Shown here: in pieces, positions 33,106 through 41,234 of the stretch
Position numbering within the stretch: the first letter of the stretch is position 1
How the letters are laid out: every line of letters begins with the position of its first letter
DNA from: CAYMTN01 sp964393335
Lineage (GTDB): Bacteria; Chloroflexota; Anaerolineae; Aggregatilineales; Aggregatilineaceae
DNA length: 41,694 nucleotides
Assembly: GCA_964393335.1 (NCBI GenBank)
Contig: CAYMTN010000017.1
Span: 1 to 41,694 of the forward strand
Direction: 5' to 3'
Program-made: the position numbers and the translations under genes
Notes under the pieces: generated by a model
The model's input: only the letters and a program-made list of their open reading frames with translations
Databases searched by the model: none
What the model was told of the DNA's origin: nothing

Positions 33106-35907
33106 ATGAGTCTATTAGTTTTGTTGGGGCAAGCCACCACGCTCGTCGATACTGGATACGGGATCGCCGCCGCCGATATTATTCAGTCAATCGCTGAATC
33201 GTTGGAACCAACTGAACCGCTGCCACCGGATGCCTGGAAATCGGTGATGCTGTATCCGGCGTTAGGCTGCCCGGCCCTGATCGATCCACAGGACATGCGC
33301 TTGCATCTGGTGCTGGTGCTCAAACCCGATGAAGATGTCATCAGCGACGATTCTCAGGCAAGTCGTGAAGAGATCCGGCCACTGCTGCGGCATATTGAGG
33401 TCATGCCCTGGGATACAGCCCTCACTCCCTATCGCCAGGACTATGACCCCGACGATCTGGACGACCAAACCCCGTGGGCGTATAACCGTGCCGGTCACGA
33501 CTTCCCGTCCTTATTCGATCTCCTTGACGACGATGCCGACTCGCTGGTGGTACATTACGACTCGGTACAATCGGATCTGTCCTCCTATCGCGAGAATCTC
33601 CGAGAACACCCGCGCGGGGGCGGCCCGTTGTGGTATACCATGCCCGATATAGTTCCCCAGGCATTCACGGATCGGGGTTATACCCGCATTTACCCGATCA
33701 CCGTAAAGCTGCGGTCGGGGGTCCTGAATGAGTGTGAACTCTATACGTTATACCAACAACGGGAAGATGCCGTTCTGGACAGCATTTTGCACGATCCCGT
33801 CTTGTTTGAAAAACCGTATGACGATATTCCGGTCATGAAAAAAGACCAGATGGACGATGTTGGCGGCGCGACTCAGGCGTACTTCTGGCGCAAGGACCGG
33901 AACGCGAACCGAAGTGTAAACCGGGTTGGTGACCGTGAGCGTGAGCACCGGGTTCGCTGGTTTCATCCGTTCGTAATCGTGCGCGAAGAAGCGCGCGAGT
34001 ATCTCAATCTGGGTCATGTCACCGACCTCCATGTCGGCACCCTGTGGGATTTTTTCGAGCAACAGCTTTTCCCCGATTTTGATTCCGACCAGCCTCAGAT
34101 TGACCCGACTGCATTCACTCGCGAAAATCAGGGAAATCTGGTCTCGGAACATTTCAACAACCCGAACCTCAACGTCAGGAACCTGACATTCAAACTCAAC
34201 CAATTAACCGGTTCCAACTATATTGATGCGATTCTGCAAACCGGCGACCTCGTCGACTTTAACCGCATGTTCAATATGAATCCAGATGGGCACGATCCCG
34301 ACGTCGATTATATCTACAATCTTGCCTGGATTCGTTATTATGAATTGCTGTTGATGGATTACAGACGACCCACATTTACTTCGCTCGGCAACCACGATTG
34401 GCTGTTGAATCCCTATCCGCCGCGCATCGCTATCGAAGCTGAAAACACCGGGTTGGTGCTGCTCCTCGGCACTTGCGTAGGGCTAACGGCCTTTGTGCAC
34501 GGCCTGATCGTTGGCGCAGTCGGCGAAGCGTTTTCTGCGGAAGAGGATGAAGTCTACGGCGCGTTGATCAATTTTCTGCTGGTGCCATTTGTGTGGCCTG
34601 TGCTGCTGCACAGTTTCCTTGCTATCCTGGTATCAATCGCCATAGGTGCATCTGAAGCCGGTGAGTTGTTCACAAACGGCAGCGTTTTCCTTAAGGTCCT
34701 GCCATTCGGACTCCTGGCCGGTTTCATCCTGGCACTGCTGTATTACATATTTATCCAGGGAGTGATGGGCGGGCTGACGACCGAACGCGGCATGGCCGCT
34801 GGCGGCATTACGGGTGGCACATTGCTACTGGCGTCCCTATTCCTGTATCTGGTCGAGATCGGTTACATGGACGGCATCGTCAATCTTTTGAGCGATGAAT
34901 TTGACGACGTGCTAAGCGAGAATACGAACTACCTGAACGCATTCGGTCGTGACGGTGTGCTCTTTACGACCGAACAGGCAACGCGCTGGTATTCGCTGGT
35001 TGTGAACCCCTTCTCCGATTACGTGCTACAGCACGGTAATTCGTACGTGATGATGGCCAATTGGGAAAAAACCCCCGAACTCGGCGAGATGCTCACACTT
35101 GATCCGCCACAGGCGAGCGACGTTTTTACCGATCGCCAGTGGGAGCTGATCGAAACAGCCGTTGAGCTTGCGCGAGCGTTGCGCGATAATCGCGCCGGTG
35201 ACAGTCATCCTATCCGTATCGTGTTTGGTCTGCACACACCAATATTCTGCCCCCGACTCGATACGCAGCTAACCGCGTTATACGACAATGGCGGTGATGC
35301 CGACGACTCGAACATTGAACGCGGGATCATGGAGGAACGGCGTGGGGATTTAGTGCTCAACTTCTTCCGTCTGGAACGCGATATGGTTATGCCGCGCATT
35401 CTTCCGGTTTCTTTAGCCGGTCATACCCACGTATACGATGTCTTTCATGTCTATCATCGGGATGAAGGAACCTGGGCATACGTTGGTGATCCTCCCACCT
35501 TTGACGATGATGATGCCGAAACCGCCCATGAGGAGCTAATCCGCGAAGCCGATTTCGACGATCTTAAGGTTCGATGGAGCCAATCGATGCCCGGTGCCGA
35601 CCAGCCGATGCCGCCAGGTTGCCTGAGTAATACCGGATTGCACATCACTACGGCATGTGCTGGCCCGCCTGCGGATGGGATAATTCCCGAATTGGATGCC
35701 CCAGCCCTGAGAACTTTGCTTGCGCAGTACGAGCAGGAACATGACAGTTCGTACGATCATGACGACAACGATGCAAAATACAAAACTGGTCAGCGCGTTC
35801 CTCGTTTTGCGGGCTGCCGGTACCTGGTCTTCAACCCGGACGGTTCCATTCAGGCTATCCATGAATTGTCCTCGGATTTGAGCCGGGCTGGCAAAGTGTC
35901 CCGCTGA
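33106..35907 (+). CDS. Metallophosphoesterase with inserted transmembrane block
   Basis: A 933-residue calcineurin-like metallophosphoesterase. All five metal-binding motifs are visible: D-x-H at Asp307/His309 (HVTDLHVG), GDLVD at 380-384, GNHD at 428-431, His710 (FGLHTP) and GHTH at 772-775. Between GNHD and His710 lies a membrane block with about four hydrophobic helices (near 448-472, 487-513, 528-552 and 567-585). The ~300-residue N-terminal region is unrecognised; the C-terminus is acidic and His/Asp-rich. There is no signal peptide. It starts 14 bp after the tape-measure stop, with AAGGGGAA upstream, so it belongs to the tail cluster's rightward arm. It may be a membrane-targeting effector carried by the machine, a membrane anchor, or a processing enzyme; substrate unknown. 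Confidence 0.8.
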   Translation: MSLLVLLGQATTLVDTGYGIAAADIIQSIAESLEPTEPLPPDAWKSVMLYPALGCPALIDPQDMRLHLVLVLKPDEDVISDDSQASREEIRPLLRHIEVMPWDTALTPYRQDYDPDDLDDQTPWAYNRAGHDFPSLFDLLDDDADSLVVHYDSVQSDLSSYRENLREHPRGGGPLWYTMPDIVPQAFTDRGYTRIYPITVKLRSGVLNECELYTLYQQREDAVLDSILHDPVLFEKPYDDIPVMKKDQMDDVGGATQAYFWRKDRNANRSVNRVGDREREHRVRWFHPFVIVREEAREYLNLGHVTDLHVGTLWDFFEQQLFPDFDSDQPQIDPTAFTRENQGNLVSEHFNNPNLNVRNLTFKLNQLTGSNYIDAILQTGDLVDFNRMFNMNPDGHDPDVDYIYNLAWIRYYELLLMDYRRPTFTSLGNHDWLLNPYPPRIAIEAENTGLVLLLGTCVGLTAFVHGLIVGAVGEAFSAEEDEVYGALINFLLVPFVWPVLLHSFLAILVSIAIGASEAGELFTNGSVFLKVLPFGLLAGFILALLYYIFIQGVMGGLTTERGMAAGGITGGTLLLASLFLYLVEIGYMDGIVNLLSDEFDDVLSENTNYLNAFGRDGVLFTTEQATRWYSLVVNPFSDYVLQHGNSYVMMANWEKTPELGEMLTLDPPQASDVFTDRQWELIETAVELARALRDNRAGDSHPIRIVFGLHTPIFCPRLDTQLTALYDNGGDADDSNIERGIMEERRGDLVLNFFRLERDMVMPRILPVSLAGHTHVYDVFHVYHRDEGTWAYVGDPPTFDDDDAETAHEELIREADFDDLKVRWSQSMPGADQPMPPGCLSNTGLHITTACAGPPADGIIPELDAPALRTLLAQYEQEHDSSYDHDDNDAKYKTGQRVPRFAGCRYLVFNPDGSIQAIHELSSDLSRAGKVSR

Positions 35908-36103
35908 ACACAGCCATTTTTGTAGCCCGGATTCGTATCTACGTGGCGGGACAATGCTGTGTGCAGTTCTCAGGGTCACACTTGCCGAAAGAGGTGATAG
36001 GCCCAATGTCTATAGGGTCCGCCTCTCATCCGCCTCTCCTGTCCCTTTTGGAGCCGACAGGGTTTGATCCAGCGCAACGCGCAAACCACTTCGCACCGTC
36101 AGC

Positions 36104-36132
36104 TTGACTTTGTGGTATGCTAATCTAATAAT
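36104..36132 (+). promoter_or_regulatory. Sigma-70-like promoter for the dehydratase gene
   Basis: TTGACT (36104-36109), a 17-bp spacer and AATAAT (36127-36132). It is located about 285 bp before the dehydratase ATG, leaving a long leader that includes a short open frame. Confidence 0.55.
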
Positions 36133-36168
36133 AACTCAGCGATGGTTGATTAAATTAGGCGAGTCTGC

Positions 36169-36246
36169 ATGGACCAGCCACCCATTACGGTTGACTTCAC
36201 CCAGTTGCTTGAACCCCTCACCGCCAGCGCCGGTTTTCGGCGCTAA
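36169..36246 (+). CDS. Possible 25-codon leader peptide
   Basis: ATG at 36169, about 36 bp after the promoter -10 box, with AGGCGAG five bases upstream, reading MDQPPITVDFTQLLEPLTAS and then five more residues before TAA. Just after the stop, another frame reads LNQLSPAAFEALHP before a stop. This could be a leader peptide, or the debris of a decayed gene in two frames. No family recognised. Confidence 0.25.
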   Translation: MDQPPITVDFTQLLEPLTASAGFRR

Positions 36247-36417
36247 ACCAGCTCAGTCCGGCTGCATTTGAGGCGTTGCATCCTTAGGCACCTTGTGTGT
36301 CCAACCCAGACAAATCCAAGATTGTCGTATACGGGTTCAATGGTCATGATGCAGGCGATTGCATATGCATCTGAAAAAATTAGAGTTCTTGAAGCGAATC
36401 TTGCAGAAGGAAAGACA

Positions 36418-38017
36418 ATGAGCACACAAGTAGAGTTGACCGAACTGACTCCTTCCGGACCGGTACCGCTACGTCAAGTCACACTACAGCTAACGCCCCA
36501 AGACAATGTAGCGGTGGCCAAGACCGCCTTGAGGCCGGGAACAACTCTGATCTCTGAAGACGAGGCGGGCGCACCTATTTCTGTGCGCCAGTTCATTCCG
36601 AACGGGCATAAGATCGCTTTGCAAGATTTCGCGCCGGGCGCGCCCGTGCTGCGATATGGGCAGGTCATTGGATTTGCCAGCCAGCCGATCATGGCGGGTG
36701 ACCATGTCCATACGCACAACGTGGTGGTCAAGCCCGTTGACCATGAAGACGCCAAATTTGTGCCAACTGTGGACCAGGTTGAGTATGTACCCGAAACCCA
36801 GCGGCGTACCTTTTCTGGCTTCAAGCGCGATAATGGGCGTGTCGGCACACGCAACTACGTCGCGGTTATCGCCACTGTGAACTGCTCCGCGCATGTTTGC
36901 CGCGAAATCGCTGCTTATTTCACGCCAAAACGCCTGAAAGTATACCCGAACGTGGATGGTGTCATTCCGATTGTCCATACACTGGGCTGTACTGACCGGG
37001 TTGGTAGTCCCAACTATACCCTGCTACAGCGAACGCTGGCCGGAATCGCCTGCCATCCCAACGTCGCCGGTTTTGTATTGGTCGGTTTGGGCTGCGAAGT
37101 CAATCAGGTCTCCGAGCTGACAGCGAACTACGCACTGGAGAGCGGTCATTCCGCGACGTTATCGATTCAGGATTTGGGTGGTGTGCGCAAAACGGTGGCT
37201 GCCGGTATTGTCGCCGTTGAACGACTTCTGGAGACGGCGACCACCTGCCAGCGCAGTGAACAACCAGTCTCTGAATTGGTCGTGGCGCTGCAATGTGGAG
37301 GCAGTGACAGTTGGTCAGGTGTTACGGCTAATCCACTGATGGGGCTGGTCACGGATGAACTGATTCGCCAGGGGGGCACAGCCGTACTTGCCGAAACGCC
37401 GGAGATATACGGAGCAGAACATCTCCTGATGCAGCGGGCAATACGTCCTGATATTGTCCAAANNNNNNNNNNTCCAAAAACTCAAAGACAAAATCGCGTG
37501 GTGGCAAGAATATACCGCCAAGTTCGGTTTAGAGATCAACAACAACCCGAGTACAGGCAATAAAGCGGGTGGGCTAACAACCATTTATGAAAAATCTCTC
37601 GGCGCAGTGGCCAAAGGGGGCCATTCCCCGCTGGTTGCTGTCTATGACTATGCCAAACCGGTAGACATCCGGGGACTGGTCTTCATGGATACCCCTGGCT
37701 ACGATCCGGTTGCTGTGACAGGACAAGTTGCCGCAGGCTGTAACGTCGTTCTGTTTTCCACCGGACGCGGTTCTGTTTTTGGTTTTGCGCCAGCCCCAAA
37801 CATCAAAATCGCCACCCATTCCCGCCTATTCGAGCACATGGTCGATGATATGGATTTTAATGCGGGGAAAATACTGGATGGCGATCCCGCCAAAACGGTC
37901 GCGTCGGATTTGTTTGAGCTTTTGATAGCAGTGGCCTCAGGTCAACCGTCCAAATCTGAAGAACAAGGCATCGGCAGTTCCGAGTTTGTTCCCTGGATGC
38001 TGGCGGGTGTCATCTAA
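36418..38017 (+). CDS. UxaA/GarD-family altronate or galactarate dehydratase (interrupted by assembly gap)
   Basis: A sugar-acid dehydratase, cytoplasmic, converting an aldonate/aldarate such as D-altronate or galactarate to a 2-keto-3-deoxy acid. The start ATG at 36418 follows GAAGGAAAG. The N-terminal SAF domain (about 1-105; ALRPGTTLISED, IPNGHKIALQDF, GDHVHTHNV) is joined to the UxaA catalytic region: GFKRDNGRVGTRNYVAVIAT, then CGGSDSWSGVTANPLMG, AETPEIYGAEHLL, INNNPSTGNKAGGLTTIYEK, LVFMDTPGYDPVAVTGQVAA and the EFVPWMLAGVI end. Ten Ns at 37463-37472 shift the frame as written. Merging the duplicated TCCAAA on either side restores one continuous frame of 527 residues, the normal family length. 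So this is not a pseudogene. Confidence 0.88.
37463..37472. other. Assembly gap (10 N)
   Basis: Ten Ns inside the dehydratase gene. The left flank ends GTCCAAA and the right flank begins TCCAAAAACTC, so the flanks share TCCAAA. They were probably overlapping contig ends given a nominal gap. Confidence 0.97.
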
Positions 38018-38147
38018 TACTACACCCCCCGGTGCCATCCCATTTTAAGAAACCTTTACAGAGTGACCATTGCGTAATAACGATAAACCTGTAATGATTG
38101 TTCACTATCGTTGCCTGCGGTGTGGGGATTAACTCAATTCGGGCATA

Positions 38148-38224
38148 GATAGCCGGTTTTCGGGTAAGGTGGCCGTCATTCATGAACGGCGACCGCGCGT
38201 AATCACCCGGTCTGTTGGGCTATC
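38148..38224 (+). promoter_or_regulatory. Nested stem structure in leader of helicase gene
   Basis: Three nested pairings in the ~300-bp region before the cold-shock/helicase gene. The outer stem is GATAGCC (38148-38154) with GGCTATC (38218-38224). The middle stem is CGGGT (38161-38165) with ACCCG (38205-38209). The inner hairpin is GGT-G-GCCGT with ACGGC-G-ACC (38168-38194) around a 9-nt loop. The rest of 38018-38317 shows no gene. A structured 5' leader suits a cold-inducible mRNA, but no known riboswitch is recognised. Confidence 0.45.
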
Positions 38225-38317
38225 GTCCGCCCAAAAACCTCCTATGAATAGGCGTACGCTGTTCATCTTGACCGGGCCGACGGTCTCATTGTCAATGAAG
38301 CAGAATTGAAGTAACCA

Positions 38318-39754
38318 ATGATGTCAGATATACACCGTACCACCGGAACCATCAAATGGTATAACCGGAAACAGGGGTTTGGCTTTGCTACGCCCGATGC
38401 CGGAGGCGAAGATATATTCGTCCATCACTCCGCCGTAATGGGCCAAGACCACGCAAATCTAGACCCTGGCGATCGTATTGCATTTACTATCGAACAGCAA
38501 AAAAAGGGACCTGCCGCGGCGAAGATCACCCGTATTGAAGCGAGCGAAGGACCAACTCCATCGAGTCGAACCGTAACCGGCAGCGCCTCACCGTTTGCCG
38601 ATCTTGAGTTGAATGCTAATTTGCTGCGGGCTATTGACGACGTGGGTTATACTACGCCGACCTCGATTCAGACGCAGGCGATCCCGCATGTCTTAACCGG
38701 ACACGATCTATTGGGTTGTGCGCAAACCGGCACCGGCAAAACCGCCGCGTTCGCCTGGCCGATCTTACAGAATCTATCGTCCAATGGTCACCAGCCTTCA
38801 GCCCGCACCAATCGTAATCGTAAGGAACGCCCGAACCGCCCGATCCGGGCGCTGGTGCTTTCCCCGACGCGCGAACTCGCTATCCAAATTGGCGATAGTT
38901 TCAGTCTGTATGGACGGTACATCGATCTGACGACCGCCGTTGTTTTCGGCGGTGTTGGGCAGAATCCGCAGGTACAAGCGCTGAAACGCGGCGTAGACAT
39001 CCTCATCGCGACACCTGGGCGACTGCTTGATCTCATCGGACAGGGCTATGTACACCTTGAACAGGTCGAAGTGCTGGTTCTCGATGAAGCGGATCGAATG
39101 CTCGATATGGGCTTCATCAAGGATGTACAGCGCATCATCAAACAGGTTCCGGTCAAACGTCAAACCCTGTTGTTCTCGGCGACGATCCCGCAGGAAATTG
39201 TGAAGTTGGCGGATAGCATCCTGCACAACCCGGTGACCGTATCTGTTACACCCGAACAACCTACGCTCGAAGCGATTAAACAGACGGTTTACTTCGTCAC
39301 CAAGAATGAGAAACAGGCACTCTTGGAGCACGTACTTAGGGACGAAGCCGTCTCACGCGCTTTGGTATTTACCCGCACCAAGCACGGTGCGAACAAATTG
39401 GTGAAACACCTGGTGCGTAAATGTATCCAGGCAGAAACCATTCATGGCAACAAATCACAGACGGCGCGGCAGCGCGCCCTGCAAAATTTCCGGGATGGCG
39501 AAACGCGTGTGCTGGTCGCCACCGACGTAGTCGCACGCGGTATCGACGTGGAACACGTCTCGCATGTGATCCAATTCGACCTGTCCAACGAGCCGGAAAC
39601 CTACATTCACCGTATTGGCCGGACGGGACGCGCCGGGGAAACTGGCATCGCCGTTTCTTTCTGCGCAGAGGAGGAACGCCCGTACCTCAAGGACATCGAA
39701 AAACTGATCCGGATGCGAGTACCCGTTAGCAAAGACCATCCCTACCAGCCGTAA
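38318..39754 (+). CDS. Cold-shock domain-DEAD-box RNA helicase fusion (RhlE-like)
   Basis: 478 residues. An N-terminal cold-shock domain (about 8-76) carries RNP1 (KQGFGFATPD, 19-28) and RNP2 (DIFVHHSAV, 32-40). A linker of ~15 residues joins it to a complete DEAD-box helicase: Q motif TPTSIQTQAIP (113-123), Walker A AQTGTGKT (135-142), PTRELA (183-188), TPGR (232-235), DEAD (256-259), SAT (287-289), ARGID (406-410) and HRIGRTGR (431-438). It stops soon after the helicase core, with no basic C-terminal tail, so the cold-shock domain probably provides the RNA binding. It unwinds structured RNA in an ATP-dependent way, likely in cold adaptation or ribosome assembly. Two consecutive ATGs (38318, 38321) are possible starts; the ribosome site is weak. 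Confidence 0.93.
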   Translation: MMSDIHRTTGTIKWYNRKQGFGFATPDAGGEDIFVHHSAVMGQDHANLDPGDRIAFTIEQQKKGPAAAKITRIEASEGPTPSSRTVTGSASPFADLELNANLLRAIDDVGYTTPTSIQTQAIPHVLTGHDLLGCAQTGTGKTAAFAWPILQNLSSNGHQPSARTNRNRKERPNRPIRALVLSPTRELAIQIGDSFSLYGRYIDLTTAVVFGGVGQNPQVQALKRGVDILIATPGRLLDLIGQGYVHLEQVEVLVLDEADRMLDMGFIKDVQRIIKQVPVKRQTLLFSATIPQEIVKLADSILHNPVTVSVTPEQPTLEAIKQTVYFVTKNEKQALLEHVLRDEAVSRALVFTRTKHGANKLVKHLVRKCIQAETIHGNKSQTARQRALQNFRDGETRVLVATDVVARGIDVEHVSHVIQFDLSNEPETYIHRIGRTGRAGETGIAVSFCAEEERPYLKDIEKLIRMRVPVSKDHPYQP

Positions 39755-39916
39755 TCTTCGAAGTGGTGACCAAGATGGAATGACCGCACCACCATCTCTC
39801 GTTTGACCAACGCGGGCCGATGGTCACGTGCGGTCGTGTTCTCCGCGACCTTCAGATCTTCGCTGCCTGGAGGAAAAATCACACCCGGATGCGTGAAGCA
39901 CCCCCACGCGCCGGAC

Positions 39917-39952
39917 AACAAAAAAGCGAGGATTGTCCCTCGCTTTTTTGTT
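39917..39952. terminator. Strong bidirectional intrinsic terminator
   Basis: A perfect 15-bp inverted repeat: AACAAAAAAGCGAGG and its exact complement, with the 6-nt loop ATTGTC. The GC core is flanked by A6 on the left and T6 on the right, so it works in both directions. It lies between the convergent helicase (plus) and oxidoreductase (minus) genes. Confidence 0.93.
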
Positions 39953-40031
39953 CGCGCAGTCAGTTTACGTCTTCGCCAGCCAGCCACACTAGACCGACCG
40001 GACTAGACGCAGACAGTACAATCTGTGGCGA

Positions 40032-41222
40032 TCAGTACGTGATGTCCACCGCCTGCCCGCTTTGGGCAGAGGCAAGGATCGCGTCGCAGATCACCGCGTT
40101 ACGATACCCATCGACAAAAGTCGCGCCATGCGGATCGACCGGCTTGTTATTCACGATAGCGTCGAAGAAGTGGTGGAATTCGTGCACAAACGAGTGTTCC
40201 CACCCAAGCATGTGCCCGTGTGGCCACCAGTTCGACCAGTACGGATGGAAGCTTTCGCTGATCAGCGCGTTATGGAAGCCCTGGGTTTCCTTTGGGTCCT
40301 CGCCTTTCCAGAACACATTCAACTCGTTGAGCCGTTCAAGGTTGAACTGGATGGAGCCGTTTTCGCCGTTGATCTCGAAGCTGTTGTAATTCTTGCGACC
40401 AGGGCAAAAGCGTGACGCCTCGACCGTGCCCAATGCGCCGCCCTCAAACTCCATCAGCGCGACGAACCCATCATCCACATCTGACTTGACCATCTTGCCG
40501 GAACCATCCGGGCGCTGTGGCAGCCAGTTTTGCGCCATGCCCATGACTTTCTGCGGCTCACCGACCAGGAAACGCGCCAGATCGATGATGTGCGCGCCGA
40601 GATCACCTAACGAGCCGCTCCCGGCGATGTCCTTCTGGAAACGCCAGCTAATGGGCATCTTGGGGTCCATGCCCCATTCTTGCAGATACACCGCGCGCCA
40701 GTGGTAGATTTTTCCGAGTCTGCCGCTTTCGATCAACTGGCGTGCCTGGACAATCGCGGGCACAAAGCGGTAGTTGAACGCGACCATGTGCTTGACGCCT
40801 GCTTTTTCGACCGCGTCGAGCATTTCCTTTGCTTCGGCGGCAGAACGTGCCAGCGGTTTTTCACAGAACACGTGCTTGCCCGCCTGGGCGGCGGCGATAG
40901 TCGGTTCGGCGTGTGCATTGTTCGGGCCGCCGTTGTCAAAGACCTGGACGGCGTCGCTTTCGATCATCTTGCGCCAGTCGGTGTAGTAACTCTCGTAGCC
41001 GTACCGCTTGGCGGCTTCCGCGACAGAACCTTCACTGCGCCCGCAGATCGCCACCAACCGCGGGACCGCGACCGGTGGATACATGATGTAAGGTATCTTC
41101 TTGAAGGCGTTGGTGTGCGCTTTGCCCATGAAGGAGTAACCCAACAGCCCGATCCCGATCTGGGGAGCTTCCCCGGTGGCTTTCGCCCCGGCCATGCTGG
41201 TGAATCCGACTTCCTCACCCAT
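40032..41222 (-). CDS. Gfo/Idh/MocA-family oxidoreductase
   Basis: A 396-residue NAD(P)-dependent sugar or inositol dehydrogenase-like enzyme, cytoplasmic. The Rossmann dinucleotide motif is GIGLLGYSFMGKAHTNAF (about 23-40). The active-site EKP signature is HVFCEKPLA (Glu121-Lys122-Pro123). The catalytic His region falls in GSGSLGDLGAHIIDLARFLV with Asp and His as usual. AAGGAGG lies seven bases before the ATG at 41222, so the 20-residue extension before the Rossmann fold is likely real. It begins 12 bp after the isomerase-like gene in an operon, suggesting successive steps in breakdown of a sugar or polyol such as an inositol or a 3-keto sugar. The substrate cannot be told. Confidence 0.92.
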   Translation of the reverse strand: MGEEVGFTSMAGAKATGEAPQIGIGLLGYSFMGKAHTNAFKKIPYIMYPPVAVPRLVAICGRSEGSVAEAAKRYGYESYYTDWRKMIESDAVQVFDNGGPNNAHAEPTIAAAQAGKHVFCEKPLARSAAEAKEMLDAVEKAGVKHMVAFNYRFVPAIVQARQLIESGRLGKIYHWRAVYLQEWGMDPKMPISWRFQKDIAGSGSLGDLGAHIIDLARFLVGEPQKVMGMAQNWLPQRPDGSGKMVKSDVDDGFVALMEFEGGALGTVEASRFCPGRKNYNSFEINGENGSIQFNLERLNELNVFWKGEDPKETQGFHNALISESFHPYWSNWWPHGHMLGWEHSFVHEFHHFFDAIVNNKPVDPHGATFVDGYRNAVICDAILASAQSGQAVDITY

Positions 41223-41234
41223 GTTTGTTCCTCC

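Larger units (their letters stand above)
35908..36417 (+). other. Intergenic region between tail cluster and dehydratase gene
   Basis: 510 bp with no convincing full gene. It contains the promoter at 36104 and a 25-codon open frame described separately. A further in-frame extension of the dehydratase ORF to 36268 lacks family similarity. I see no transposon end or attachment-site-like repeat that would mark mobilisation of the tail cluster. Confidence 0.5.

Noticed and set aside
11926..35907. Prophage
   Set aside because: No portal, terminase, capsid, head-tail connector, integrase, repressor or lysis gene, and no flanking direct repeats or tRNA that I could see.
36418..38017. Frameshifted pseudogene of the dehydratase
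   Set aside because: The frame break coincides with the N gap and disappears when the six duplicated flanking bases are merged.
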